Origin: Sedimentibacter saalensis | GTDB lineage: Bacteria; Bacillota; Clostridia; Tissierellales; Sedimentibacteraceae | NCBI RefSeq assembly: GCF_007830175.1 | Contig: NZ_VLKH01000003.1 | Span: forward strand, 310,001-374,000 | Length of the DNA stretch: 64,000 bases | Direction of reading: 5' to 3' | Shown: piece after piece, positions 43,702-52,159 of the stretch | How positions within the stretch are numbered: the first letter of the stretch is position 1 | Layout: the number at the start of each line of letters is the position of its first letter | Program-made: the position numbers and the translations under genes | Notes under the pieces: model-generated | Databases searched by the model: none | The model's input: only the letters and a program-made list of their open reading frames with translations | What the model was told of the DNA's origin: nothing

Positions 43702-44667
43702 TTAATTTACTTTACATAAACCATTAATTCGTATATTGTCTAATTCTTCAGCTGTTAAAGTTTCTGCTTCATATAATCTAAGATATTCTTTTGATACATC
43801 ACTATCAAAAATCAATATGTCGTCAGAATTTATTGTTACATCAACACCTGATTTATAAAGTTTCCTGATAGGGTGTGATTTTAAGTGTTGAACCCTTCCA
43901 AGTTTAACATTACTTGTAGGAGTGATATTTAACCGGATATTATTCTTTATCAAAAAATGAATTATTTCTTCTGAATTAACAGCTGCTATTCCATGTTGCA
44001 CCTCATTAAGCTCTAACAATTCAATTCCTTTTTTAACATCATTAGCAGTTCCCCACTCTCCGATATGAGCCTTAAGCCTTAAACCTTCAGATTTGGCTTT
44101 CTTATAAATAGGTATAAAATTTTCTATTGGCTGTGCATGTTCATCGCCATATAGATCAATAGAATAAAAAATGTCATGTCCCCAAAAATGTTCTAAACAC
44201 TTTAATAAATAATTTACAGGACAATGCCTTGATAATCCTATCTGCAGCCGCAATTCAATTTCAGGTGCAATTCTTTGATTAGCATCTATAAATGCATTTA
44301 TTAATTCATCGATATCATTATTAAAAAATTCTCCTAAACCCCAAACATCTTCACCTATCTCAAGAATTGTAATCCCATCTATTTTGGCTTGAACAAAGGT
44401 AGCATCGATTAGTAGTTTTCTCATTTCTTTTGTATTGAATCTTGTGCCTATATTAGTATCATTCCATTTATGCATATCCTGCATTGAAGATAGAACTTCT
44501 TTGATAAATGGAATTTCTATTGAAGTTTGTAATTGGATGTATTCTCTACTACCACCTAATACAAAATGATTATGTAAATCTGATTTTGGTATCATTCTTA
44601 AATTATATAAGTCATGATTCTTTAATGATTTAATGAATTTATCTGAATATAAGTCTTTTTTTTTCAT
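43702..44667 (-). CDS. Adenosine deaminase-family metallohydrolase
   Basis: 321 aa. IPKSDLHNHFVLGG holds the His-x-His metal pair; RLKAHIGEWG is the HAGE-like catalytic Glu segment; QHGIAAV a further His; VDVTINSDDILIF the Asp pair. Typical ADA proteins end with a helix after LTxEEL; here the protein stops at ELDNIRINGLCKVN, perhaps 15-20 residues early, directly before a palindromic element. It likely deaminates adenosine, 6-aminofutalosine or another purine; specificity open. Confidence 0.85.
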   Translation of the reverse strand: MKKKDLYSDKFIKSLKNHDLYNLRMIPKSDLHNHFVLGGSREYIQLQTSIEIPFIKEVLSSMQDMHKWNDTNIGTRFNTKEMRKLLIDATFVQAKIDGITILEIGEDVWGLGEFFNNDIDELINAFIDANQRIAPEIELRLQIGLSRHCPVNYLLKCLEHFWGHDIFYSIDLYGDEHAQPIENFIPIYKKAKSEGLRLKAHIGEWGTANDVKKGIELLELNEVQHGIAAVNSEEIIHFLIKNNIRLNITPTSNVKLGRVQHLKSHPIRKLYKSGVDVTINSDDILIFDSDVSKEYLRLYEAETLTAEELDNIRINGLCKVN

Positions 44668-44761
44668 TTCACCAACCTTTTTTTATCCTTTGTCTTATTA
44701 TACTAATGTGACGAAGTTTTAGAATGTTCTGGTAAAACATAACTTAGAATTATGAGTGCTA

Positions 44762-44946
44762 CTACAAGAAATTGGAGCAGGTAATTGCAACATGTGTTAT
44801 TCCTAAGACAATACTTAGTATGATTGCAATATAATTTTTTAGCCACAGTTCGACTGATATGAAATATATGGATGGCAATACGTCTATACCAACAAATATC
44901 CATGGGTATACCAATCCTGTATAATAAACAATCCATTAGGATTTGC
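44762..44946 (-). pseudogene. 3' fragment of a membrane-protein gene
   Basis: The minus strand reads IVYYTGLVYPWIFVGIDVLP … LWLKNYIAIILSIVLGITHVAITC before a TAG at 44764-44762, a convincing two-helix membrane segment. It has no start of its own and begins at the point where homology to LD-carboxypeptidase stops, so two genes were joined here by recombination. Confidence 0.5.
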
Positions 44947-45174
44947 AAATGCCCAAATTAAATCTTCAGCACGCGCCTGTGGATTTTTTGCTAAATACTC
45001 GCTTCCTTTTAGTGAATTTGGCGCAGGAACAACATTCAAGCCGAATAAATCCTTTAGTCTATTAACTCCAAGGGGATACTTCCAATTAATATTGTAATCT
45101 CTGGCGAAACCATTAGAAGGGCTTACAGTTGCAATGGTATCAACATAACATAAATGTCTTGGTTTTTTTAACAT
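44947..45174 (-). pseudogene. 5' fragment of an LD-carboxypeptidase (S66) gene
   Basis: The first 76 codons (…RHLCYVDTIATVSPSNGFARDYNINWKYPLG … QARAEDLIWAFANP) are over 90 % identical in DNA to the 5' end of the intact gene at 49915-50940. Identity ends near 44947, where the membrane-protein fragment begins; the frame runs on for 16 unrelated codons to 44884. It lacks all catalytic residues. Confidence 0.8.
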
Positions 45175-45287
45175 ATTATTTTCACCTGATTGAACTCTTC
45201 TTTATAGCCCCATGAACTTAAAATTTTCTGTGCTTTTTCAGAGGTAATATCAAACAAACAAGTATTACCTTCTCCAAAATAAAATTC
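45168..45287 (-). pseudogene. C-terminal remnant of an unknown gene
   Basis: 39 codons (FYFGEGNTCLFDITSEKAQ … WGYKEEFNQVKIIC) without a start, ending over the ATG of the LD-carboxypeptidase fragment. A shorter, internally deleted relative (…ITSEESGYKEKF) lies at the same place upstream of the intact carboxypeptidase near 50960-51000, so the duplicated block included this gene end. Confidence 0.45.
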
Positions 45288-45294
45288 TCATTTC

Positions 45295-46125
45295 TCAGTT
45301 ATTCATGTTGTAAATAATTATTGCTTGCTGAACTTCAAGCAAATGCTTTTTAAACTCATATCCTACAAAATAGTGACTGTCAATAACATCGGCAGAAACT
45401 TCTTCGCCCCTATAAAATGGCGGACATGGATTTAACAGAGCGCTTGGATTTGCAGTATCCATCAAAGATTTTGTAATCTGATGATTCACAAAATCTTTAA
45501 GTATATCCTTGTTTATTGGATCAGTTAACACTATATCTTTTCCTATAATAGCCTCTCTCAAATTATGCTCAACAGTAACCCCATTAATTTCATATCCTAC
45601 AGGGCAGCTCTGTGTCAATTCAAAACCGAATAAATCAGAAGCTTCTTTCCACGCCATTCCAATATTCCCCTTAGCCCCTACAAACAAATATTTTGAATTT
45701 AAGTAATCATCCCTTATTTTGGATAAGGAATACAAATCCGTCAATATCTCACAAGGATGATTAACACTTGTCATAGCATTAATTATAGAAACAGCCGATG
45801 ATTTAGACATTTCCTCAATAAGCTCAATATTGCTATGTCTTACGATAATGCAATCTGCCCAGTTATTGAGATATCCCACAACATCTTTGATATTTTCCTT
45901 TTTATCAAGTGTATCAGAAGGAAACAAAACTGATTGTCCACCAAGCAGATAAATTCCCTTCTCATATGTAACTCTCGTTCGTATGCTTGAACTCGGAAAG
46001 AACATCACAATAGATTTACCTTTAAGAAAATCTGTGTATTTTCCGTTTTTAACTTCTTCAGCAATTTTGAATATTTCATATACTTCATCTTTTGAATAAT
46101 CATTAATTCTTATTAAATTTCTCAT
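45295..46125 (-). CDS. Aspartate/ornithine carbamoyltransferase-superfamily protein
   Basis: 276 aa. The carbamoyl-phosphate motif is present as SSSIRTRVTYEKG (usual S-x-R-T-R), with HPCEILTDLYSL as the HPTQ/HPCQ equivalent. The C-terminal substrate motif is NPCPPFYRGEEV rather than HCLPAHRGEE of OTCases. It is some 30-60 residues shorter than typical OTCases. It likely transfers a carbamoyl group to an unusual amine; a biosynthetic role in a modified amino acid is possible. No arginine genes are near. Confidence 0.82.
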   Translation of the reverse strand: MRNLIRINDYSKDEVYEIFKIAEEVKNGKYTDFLKGKSIVMFFPSSSIRTRVTYEKGIYLLGGQSVLFPSDTLDKKENIKDVVGYLNNWADCIIVRHSNIELIEEMSKSSAVSIINAMTSVNHPCEILTDLYSLSKIRDDYLNSKYLFVGAKGNIGMAWKEASDLFGFELTQSCPVGYEINGVTVEHNLREAIIGKDIVLTDPINKDILKDFVNHQITKSLMDTANPSALLNPCPPFYRGEEVSADVIDSHYFVGYEFKKHLLEVQQAIIIYNMNN

Positions 46126-46266
46126 AATATTCCCCCATTATATTTACACCTAAAAACATGATAAAATTGTCTATTTTTTAACAGCTCAATACAAAACAAC
46201 TCTAGCCTACTCCTAAGCATTTATTAAGAACCAGCCAATGCTCTGCAGTCAGTTGATATTTATAAA

Positions 46267-46830
46267 TTATAAATCTCTTATTAATTCATTAATTTTTTCT
46301 TTAATGCTATAATTATTTGCAACGGGCATGTTTTTTGTATCATAATATTCAAGTGTATTGATGATATTAACATCTAGGTCTGAAAGAGTTTTGCTCATGC
46401 ATTCCACTGTGAACCCCATTGACTCTTTTTTACTTCCTTTACACACACCAATTACGATTGCCTTTTTATTGGGTGAAAGCCGGCTTTTACAGCCATTACT
46501 ATAGTCATTCAGACAAAAGGTCCTATCTAACAAAGCCTTCATTTGGGCTGTCACGTTGTAATTATATGAAGGTGAAGCAAATATATATCCATTTGCTTTT
46601 TTCATGCCTTCAATAATCTTGGATGTATCGTCCTCAATAATACATGTACCTGAATTAATACAATATTCACATCCTGTACAAGTCGTAATGTTTGAACTGC
46701 TTAACAAGAACTTGTCTACTTCAATGTTTTTCTCCACTAACCCTTGAATAAAATAATCCACAATTAGGTCTGTGTTTTTACCCTTTCTTGGACTTCCAAC
46801 TACTGCAATCCATTTTTCAACCATAAACAA
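46267..46830 (-). CDS. NAD(P)H-dependent FMN reductase / iron-sulfur flavoprotein-like
   Basis: 187 aa. WIAVVGSPRKGKNTDLIVDYFIQGL is the flavin phosphate loop; TTCTGCEYCINSGTC (about 49-63) is the Cys motif; GYIFASPSYNYNVTAQMKALLDR binds FMN. Same family as the gene at 24284 but clearly diverged. Likely a flavin-based electron carrier. Confidence 0.87.
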   Translation of the reverse strand: MFMVEKWIAVVGSPRKGKNTDLIVDYFIQGLVEKNIEVDKFLLSSSNITTCTGCEYCINSGTCIIEDDTSKIIEGMKKANGYIFASPSYNYNVTAQMKALLDRTFCLNDYSNGCKSRLSPNKKAIVIGVCKGSKKESMGFTVECMSKTLSDLDVNIINTLEYYDTKNMPVANNYSIKEKINELIRDL

Positions 46831-46880
46831 CTCCTTTTACGACTCGTATATAATACTGCAAGTTTGAATCTATATCATTT

Positions 46881-47066
46881 TTATATTTTATTATTATTTT
46901 TTGAAAGGTCTACCATTGTTCCTGTTAATGCAATCGCTAGTCCTATGGTAAAAATCCAACTCACTGCAGATGGAATAGTTTTATTAAAAATAGCAGTAAG
47001 AATCATGATGGCAAGTGCTATAATCTCAATCACGATACCAATCTTTGCTCCCTTGTTAATATTCAT
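46881..47066 (-). CDS. Small two-helix membrane protein
   Basis: 61 aa, SD GGGGGAAAG. Helices at about 8-26 and 31-53 (IGIVIEIIALAIMILTAIF and AVSWIFTIGLAIALTGTMV), then a basic tail. Unknown. A short element-like sequence (TATATAATACTGCAAGTTTG) lies at its 3' side near 46853. Confidence 0.58.
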   Translation of the reverse strand: MNINKGAKIGIVIEIIALAIMILTAIFNKTIPSAVSWIFTIGLAIALTGTMVDLSKNNNKI

Positions 47067-47151
47067 ATTCTTTCTTCCCCCTTCTATTTAAGAGTAGTTT
47101 TAACTCTAAATATTCCCATTTCAACAAATTTATAAATTCTAGCTTCATCAG

Positions 47152-47721
47152 TCAATGACATTTCATTTCCATACTTTTTGCTAATGCTGAAAGTTTGCTT
47201 AATGTTTTCCAATTACGAACAGTTGTCGGAACATTCAATTTATAAAGATTATTCGCAAGTTTTGAATTTCTAATACTATGATGGAATAAAAGATAAATGT
47301 TTCTCCCTACAATATGATATTTATCGCTTTCACTTCTATAAACATCTATGCACTCAATATTTTCTTTTAAAGGATTATGTGTCAATAATGCAACATATAG
47401 GCTCTCTACTTCGGATAAAGTCTCTGCTTCTGTTACTTCATCCTTGGAAAATGGGCAATTCGAAATAATTTGTTCTAACTCCATAGACGTCCTCAAAATA
47501 ACTTTTACAGGAATACTAAAGACTGCTTCAATCTCATGTTCAATTTTATTGCACAAAAATTCCTCTGATTCATTTGATTTGAATAGAACATTTCCACTTT
47601 GAATATATGTTTTCACTTCGCAAAGCCCAATTGATTCAAATACTCTTTTCAAATCTGCCATCTTGATTATATTTTTTCCGCCTACGTTAATGCCCCTTAA
47701 CAATGCTATATAAACAGTCAT
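47152..47721 (-). CDS. DUF1697-family protein
   Basis: 189 aa. YIALLRGINVGGKNIIKMADLKRVFESIGL, VKTYIQSGNVLFKS, and NWKTLSKLSALA near the end are the family signature; length is typical. DUF1697 proteins are soluble and of unknown function, common in accessory regions of Firmicutes. SD GGAGGG. Confidence 0.9.
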   Translation of the reverse strand: MTVYIALLRGINVGGKNIIKMADLKRVFESIGLCEVKTYIQSGNVLFKSNESEEFLCNKIEHEIEAVFSIPVKVILRTSMELEQIISNCPFSKDEVTEAETLSEVESLYVALLTHNPLKENIECIDVYRSESDKYHIVGRNIYLLFHHSIRNSKLANNLYKLNVPTTVRNWKTLSKLSALAKSMEMKCH

Positions 47722-47764
47722 GTTGTAAACCCTCCTTAACGATTTCTTTAATTTAGATTTCAGA

Positions 47765-48451
47765 CTATTTTTTTATAAATTTAATTGTATCGTCAATGAT
47801 TCTATTAGTTTCTTCACCTTCATTGAATACTTCAAAACCGTGTTCACCTTTTGAATGTAATACAAACTCAACTTCACAGCCTAAATTTCTTACTTCTTCA
47901 ATAAAATTATCGTTACAATCAGAAGAATAAACATCATCTAAAGATCCCATTGCAATTAAAAATTTTGGCAGACAGGATTTGTTAATCATATCTATTATAC
48001 TTGAATCTAGTTTTCCGTAATAAGCAATGATCTTATTAATAATACCAGTATTTATTTCCATAATATTTTTAACACCTATTTCTACGCCTGAAGAAAAAGC
48101 AAAAATACTTAAGTTGTTGACATTTAATTTCAAATCATTTGAATTATCGAGAAGAAAATAAATAAGATCTTTTATATCACCCGGACATTCTTCAGGTCTC
48201 CAATTAAATACAACTGTATTAAACCCAGATGCTGCCAGCACTTTTCCCCATGATTGAAAAAGTTTTATATCCTTAATATCTTCCATTGTTGAACTGCCAT
48301 GTACTACAACAACAGTAGGAATACTCGACACATCAGTATTATTCGAGTAATAAACATCCAACTTCAATAACTTTTCATCACTAACTTTATAAACAACATC
48401 TTGTCTTATTTCTACTGAATCCATATTTGGATGCTTATACACTAAATCCAT
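47765..48451 (-). CDS. Alpha/beta hydrolase (dienelactone-hydrolase or esterase-like)
   Basis: 228 aa. VVVVHGSSTMEDIK is the oxyanion-hole region; LSIFAFSSGVEIGV holds the nucleophile Ser in an F-S-S-G elbow; MGSLDDVYSSDCND and SKGEHGFEVF carry the Asp and His. Probably a cytoplasmic carboxylesterase; substrate unknown. Confidence 0.84.
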   Translation of the reverse strand: MDLVYKHPNMDSVEIRQDVVYKVSDEKLLKLDVYYSNNTDVSSIPTVVVVHGSSTMEDIKDIKLFQSWGKVLAASGFNTVVFNWRPEECPGDIKDLIYFLLDNSNDLKLNVNNLSIFAFSSGVEIGVKNIMEINTGIINKIIAYYGKLDSSIIDMINKSCLPKFLIAMGSLDDVYSSDCNDNFIEEVRNLGCEVEFVLHSKGEHGFEVFNEGEETNRIIDDTIKFIKK

Positions 48452-48487
48452 ACTCTTATTCCCCCATTTTAATATTCAATTTATATT

Positions 48488-48661
48488 CTACTTGTATACT
48501 CTAACCCCACCTGGTGTTACCCAAAGAGTTTTATGTTCCGATAAAGAAGCAAATTCAAATTTAAACAAGAATACTTTCTCATTTAGCAATATTGCACGAC
48601 TTGATTTTCTTGTTACCGTACCTTCTTCATAATAATAAATATAACGTTTTAAATGTTTTAA
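48488..48661 (-). pseudogene. Truncated Nudix hydrolase gene (N-terminal part)
   Basis: The frame encodes EEGTVTRKSSRAILLNEKVF … KTLWVTPGGVRVYK, the opening of a Nudix protein (RAILL…LW-TPGGG), and stops just where the Nudix box should begin. There is no start codon or SD. The DNA joins directly to the leader of the alpha/beta hydrolase gene. Confidence 0.6.
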
Positions 48662-48684
48662 TTATCAATATCAACTAAATTTAA

Positions 48685-49140
48685 TTACATCTTGTAATTT
48701 CTTTTACTTTTCAGTTTAGCACTATAGCCTGCATAATACACGGCTATCATTAATATGAATGACAAAATATGAAAATACCACCCTTTATAACTTGACGTAA
48801 AAAAGAAAATAATTCTGCCTAATATTGTAGTAATGCCAATTGGAGCTAAATAAAACATTTGTGATGATAACCCAATTATATTAAGCATATATTCCTTTAA
48901 AATTATCTCTTGAACCAAAATTAAAATGATATTAATAATTACGAAACTATTACCTATTAATATAGATTTCATTTTGTTTTGAACGTAATCATATGACTTA
49001 TATCCCACGTAATACCAATAAACCAAAAATAATATCCCTAAAACCATTGAAATCATTCCATACCAATTCATCAATACATAATTCACCATATAACCAATTA
49101 CATATGGTGAAAATGCAAATAATAATAATTTAAAGTTCAT
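48685..49140 (-). CDS. Five-helix membrane protein, unknown
   Basis: 151 aa from the ATG at 49140 behind GGGGGA. Helices at about 4-22, 27-46, 60-80, 87-105 and 120-140; basic C-terminus KLKSKRNYKM. No family recognised. Confidence 0.6.
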   Translation of the reverse strand: MNFKLLLFAFSPYVIGYMVNYVLMNWYGMISMVLGILFLVYWYYVGYKSYDYVQNKMKSILIGNSFVIINIILILVQEIILKEYMLNIIGLSSQMFYLAPIGITTILGRIIFFFTSSYKGWYFHILSFILMIAVYYAGYSAKLKSKRNYKM

Positions 49141-49206
49141 TTTAATCCCCCTATAAAATATTTTTTGTACATTGATTTGCAAGGCATTTACACTTCTTTT
49201 ATATCA

Positions 49207-49473
49207 TTATAAAATATTGATTCGTTCTCCACAATGTCTACAATGAAACACATGTTTTTTTGCATAATTCAATCTATCAAGATTTTCAAATCCCCCGCAA
49301 TTTGGACATCTTAATCTATGTCTATCTAATATGATATAGAAAAACATAAATATACCAGCAAAAATAAACAAAGGCCATTTAATAAACCCACCCATTATTG
49401 AAATTCCATGTAAAACAATTAAACAGGTACCAAGTTTTATATCTTTGCTTGATATATACTTCATACTCTTCAC
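49207..49473 (-). CDS. Two-helix membrane protein with C-terminal zinc ribbon
   Basis: 88 aa. Helices at about 15-30 and 34-48, then RCPNCGGFENLDRL and HCRHCGERI, two CxxC knuckles forming a zinc ribbon on the cytoplasmic side. Unknown function. SD GAGGAGTG. Confidence 0.68.
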   Translation of the reverse strand: MKSMKYISSKDIKLGTCLIVLHGISIMGGFIKWPLFIFAGIFMFFYIILDRHRLRCPNCGGFENLDRLNYAKKHVFHCRHCGERINIL

Positions 49474-49497
49474 TCCTCAAATTAAATAAACTATACT

Positions 49498-49546
49498 TGC
49501 TTCGCATATAATACTATTGCAACATTATAACCAAACATTAAAACCT
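49498..49546 (-). repeat. Intergenic palindromic element copy
   Basis: TGCTTCGCATATAATACTAT then TGCAACATTATAACCAAACA. Its left part resembles the copies at 51041 and 37157, forming a subgroup with TTGCAAC in the core. It lies 47 bases 3' of the stop at 49593. Confidence 0.5.
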
Positions 49547-49592
49547 TACAACTGAAAAATTATGCTGACTACTATATAAATTGGAATTTGTA

Positions 49593-49814
49593 CTATTCAT
49601 TTTCTTTGTTTTGTTCTTCAAGTTTTGTTAGTCTTTTTTCTAAATCCTCAATTTTAGATTCTTGATTTGTAAATATTGTAATAAGGACTGTAATTACAAA
49701 TGCTACAAAAACGAGCAATGCCAAACCGTTTTCCGAAATCAGTCCTCCAATAATTAGTAAGAAAACATAACTTAAAATGATACATATAACAAAAGTTCTT
49801 AAAAATGATTTCAT
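49593..49814 (-). CDS. Small two-helix membrane protein with coiled-coil tail
   Basis: 73 aa. Helices at about 5-24 and 29-47, then a charged coiled coil (NQESKIEDLEKRLTKLEEQNKENE). Such proteins often oligomerise; function unknown. SD GGGAGA. Confidence 0.6.
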   Translation of the reverse strand: MKSFLRTFVICIILSYVFLLIIGGLISENGLALLVFVAFVITVLITIFTNQESKIEDLEKRLTKLEEQNKENE

Positions 49815-49914
49815 CGCAAATTCTCCCTTTAATAATTCAAATCCCTATTTATTGGCTTTTAACATTTTGAAAATATTTGACAACATTCTCTTTATCATAA
49901 GTGCATGCATTTAA

Positions 49915-50940
49915 TTAAATTACTCCTGATTCAAGAATTGAAAAACTATTATTCTCACAATTTATTTCAGCCATTACACCATATGGTAAAATACATGTAG
50001 GCGAACTATGTCCAAAATTCAGTCCATATAATATAGGTAAAGAAGTTATCGAATATTTGTTATTTATTATATTTAGCATTTTTGTTTTATGCTCATCGAT
50101 ACCTATGTTCTCATTTAATTTACCAATAACAATACCTTTTAACAATTGTAATGCTCCAATTTTTCCTAACCAGTCTATAAATGTTTGAAGTTTTTCAGGA
50201 GAAAAAAATTCAGGTATATCCTCAATAAATAAAATTGCATCTTTGAAGTCATCTTTAATTAGTTCAATTGGGGTTCCAACTAATTCCATTATTCCTGTAT
50301 GCCCGCCTATTAAACGGCCGCAAGACTTACCTTGTCCCTGAATTATTGAATATCCATTATTTATATAATATTTTCTTTTTGATAATCTGTTTGAATAGTC
50401 AATTTTTTCATAAGTCCAATCTTCTGAAGGTTCTATCAAGCCAATTGGAGAAGGGTCAAATAATACTTTTTTAAACCATCTCTTACTGTATGCGTGAATT
50501 TCAGGTGTTTCAGCAATATTGGTTAATAAATTATCGCCATAAAAAGTAGACAACCCTAATTTATAACATAAAATATGTACGTTTAGAACATCTGAATATC
50601 CAATGAAAATTTTAGGATTATTTTTTATTACATTTTGATTTATGAAAGGCAGAATTTTGATACTATCATTACCACCAATATTTGATATGATTGCTTTTAC
50701 TTTAGGATTTGTAAATGCCCAAATTAAATCTTCAGCACGTGCCTGTGGATTTTTTTCTAAATACTCGCTTCCTCTTAGTGAATTTGGCGCAGAAACAACA
50801 TTCAAGCCGAATAAATCCTTTAGTCTATTAACTCCAAGGTGATACTTCCAATTAATATTATAATCCCCAGCCCAACCATTAGAAGGGCTTACAGTTGCAA
50901 TGGTATCACCATAACATAAGTGTCTTGGTTTTATTAACAT
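49915..50940 (-). CDS. LD-carboxypeptidase / MccF-like peptidase (family S66)
   Basis: 341 aa. GDTIATVSPSNGWAGD, then IISNIGGNDSIKILPFINQNVI, KIFIGYSDVLNVHI with the nucleophile Ser in G-Y-S-D, SCGRLIGGHTGIMELVGTP, ILFIEDIPEFFSPEKLQTFI with the catalytic Glu, and GLNFGHSSPTCILPYG with the His. S66 enzymes trim the muropeptide D-Ala or, as MccF, give immunity to microcin C-like peptide-nucleotides. Context suggests the resistance type (inference). A truncated copy lies at 44947-45174. Confidence 0.9.
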   Translation of the reverse strand: MLIKPRHLCYGDTIATVSPSNGWAGDYNINWKYHLGVNRLKDLFGLNVVSAPNSLRGSEYLEKNPQARAEDLIWAFTNPKVKAIISNIGGNDSIKILPFINQNVIKNNPKIFIGYSDVLNVHILCYKLGLSTFYGDNLLTNIAETPEIHAYSKRWFKKVLFDPSPIGLIEPSEDWTYEKIDYSNRLSKRKYYINNGYSIIQGQGKSCGRLIGGHTGIMELVGTPIELIKDDFKDAILFIEDIPEFFSPEKLQTFIDWLGKIGALQLLKGIVIGKLNENIGIDEHKTKMLNIINNKYSITSLPILYGLNFGHSSPTCILPYGVMAEINCENNSFSILESGVI

Positions 50941-51040
50941 ATTATTTCACCTTATTAAAACTTTTCTTTATAGCCTGATTCTTCAGAGGTAATATGTACC
51001 AAACCGCAAATAACAGCTTCGTAATAATATAATCCTTGCT

Positions 51041-51090
51041 TCATAATATATTACAGTTGCAACGCTAAATTTGAATTATACGAACTAATT
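51041..51090 (-). repeat. Intergenic palindromic element copy
   Basis: TCATAATATATTACAGTTGC then AACGCTAAATTTGAATTATA then CGAACTAATT. Right block and CGAACTAA end are exact to consensus. It lies 23 bases 3' of the stop at 51113. Confidence 0.62.
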
Positions 51091-51112
51091 TATTAATTTA
51101 TTATACAATGTA

Positions 51113-51316
51113 TTAGAATTCGATTATAATCTTTTTGCATTTTGGACAGCAATAAGATTCTACGTATGGAGTATTAAATGTTCCTTGTGATAAACTAATG
51201 TCATCACCTAATGGAATAATAAGTATTTTACGCTTTTCTTCTCCCCAAAATATCTGCTGTCTTGGACTTTGAATATAACCTTTTTTCATTTCTTCATTAC
51301 AATATGGGCATTGCAT
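51113..51316 (-). CDS. Small zinc-ribbon protein (PF20097/DUF6487-like)
   Basis: 67 aa from the ATG at 51316 (GGAGG 8 bases upstream, overlapping an earlier ATG). QCPYCNEEMKKGYIQSPRQQIFWGEEKRK and YCCPKCKKIIIEF give two Cys pairs of the double-psi zinc-ribbon pattern. Cytoplasmic, function unknown. Confidence 0.72.
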   Translation of the reverse strand: MQCPYCNEEMKKGYIQSPRQQIFWGEEKRKILIIPLGDDISLSQGTFNTPYVESYCCPKCKKIIIEF

Positions 51317-51331
51317 TTCATTATCCTCCAT

Positions 51332-51684
51332 GACTCATATTTTGAAAGTTAATTTATTTCTGTTTCATATCTGGTTCACTCGTACGCAACAAATTACTGT
51401 TGTGACACACTTTTTCTATCCTATAAGGGTATATCCTTATTTATTAATATAAATATTTAAAGCTTGCACAGACTTGAATGAAACAATAATAAATGAAACA
51501 TAATACATTGCTTGTAATATAGCTACAATGTATTCCTCACACACTAAAGTTTAATAGGATTGTTATACTTAATGTTAGCACCCAAATTAATTACCAACCT
51601 ATTGCGCAAAAAATATTAATAACTTTTATATTAGACGAGATAAACAAAGGATTTGTTACACAATTTTACACTTAAATTGAAATA
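51332..51684. other. 353-base intergenic stretch with ECF-type promoter
   Basis: No convincing gene on either strand. It contains CGTACGCAACAAATTACTGTTG (a possible element remnant near 51391), an imperfect hairpin AAGGGTATATCCTT (51426-51439) and the promoter at 51631-51660. A gene between promoter and the zinc-ribbon gene may have been lost. Confidence 0.5.
51631..51660 (-). promoter_or_regulatory. ECF-sigma-type promoter, second copy
   Basis: On the minus strand TGTAAC (51660-51655), a 17-base spacer and CGTCTAA (51637-51631). The surrounding 38 bases match 12130-12166 except for one inserted and a few changed bases. The first gene downstream starts only at 51316, so a long leader or a lost gene is implied. 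Confidence 0.55.
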
Positions 51685-52035
51685 TTATCCAACCCTTGTG
51701 CCATTAGGCACTGTTTTTTCGGGTTGAGCCAATACAGGAACAATACCATCTGCATATCCAATGTCAAATAACATTCCTTCAGAAAGTTCTCCAGCCATTT
51801 TCTTAGGGGCCAAGTTAACCACAAATAATGCTTGTTTTCCTTCTATTTCCTTGGGATTTTCTCTTTCACCTTTTATTCCAACTAATATGGTCCTCATAAA
51901 ATCACCAAAATCAACTGAAAGTTTAACTAATTTATTCGAACTTTTAATGTCCTCAACTGATATTATTGTTCCTACTCTAATATCAATCTTATCAAGTTCA
52001 TCTAAAGTAATATTTGGCTTTACTGAAGCATTCAT
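51685..52035 (-). CDS. csaA: CsaA-type tRNA-binding domain protein
   Basis: 116 aa from the ATG at 52035 (AGGAGG 9 bases upstream). ITLDELDKIDIRVGTIISVEDI, KLVKLSVDFGDFMRTILVGIKG and QALFVVNLAPKKMAGELSEGMLFDI are the OB-fold EMAP/MetG-C-type signature. CsaA binds tRNA and acts as a secretion-related chaperone in Bacillus. Full length and intact. Confidence 0.92.
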   Translation of the reverse strand: MNASVKPNITLDELDKIDIRVGTIISVEDIKSSNKLVKLSVDFGDFMRTILVGIKGERENPKEIEGKQALFVVNLAPKKMAGELSEGMLFDIGYADGIVPVLAQPEKTVPNGTRVG

Positions 52036-52159
52036 TGCATTTTTCCTCCTACGAATATTCCTAAAATTATTACAAATCATTCTATTGTGCTTTTTGAAAG
52101 TTATACACAAGATGAGTTTATATTATTAAGCCACTCTTCTCTTAGAATTGAGTAAACTG

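Noticed and set aside
44703-44948. An 81-codon minus-strand frame as a gene
   Set aside because: Its composition is poor (runs of Cys, His and Tyr without pattern), whereas another frame of the same DNA gives a clear membrane-protein end; it is treated as a shadow.
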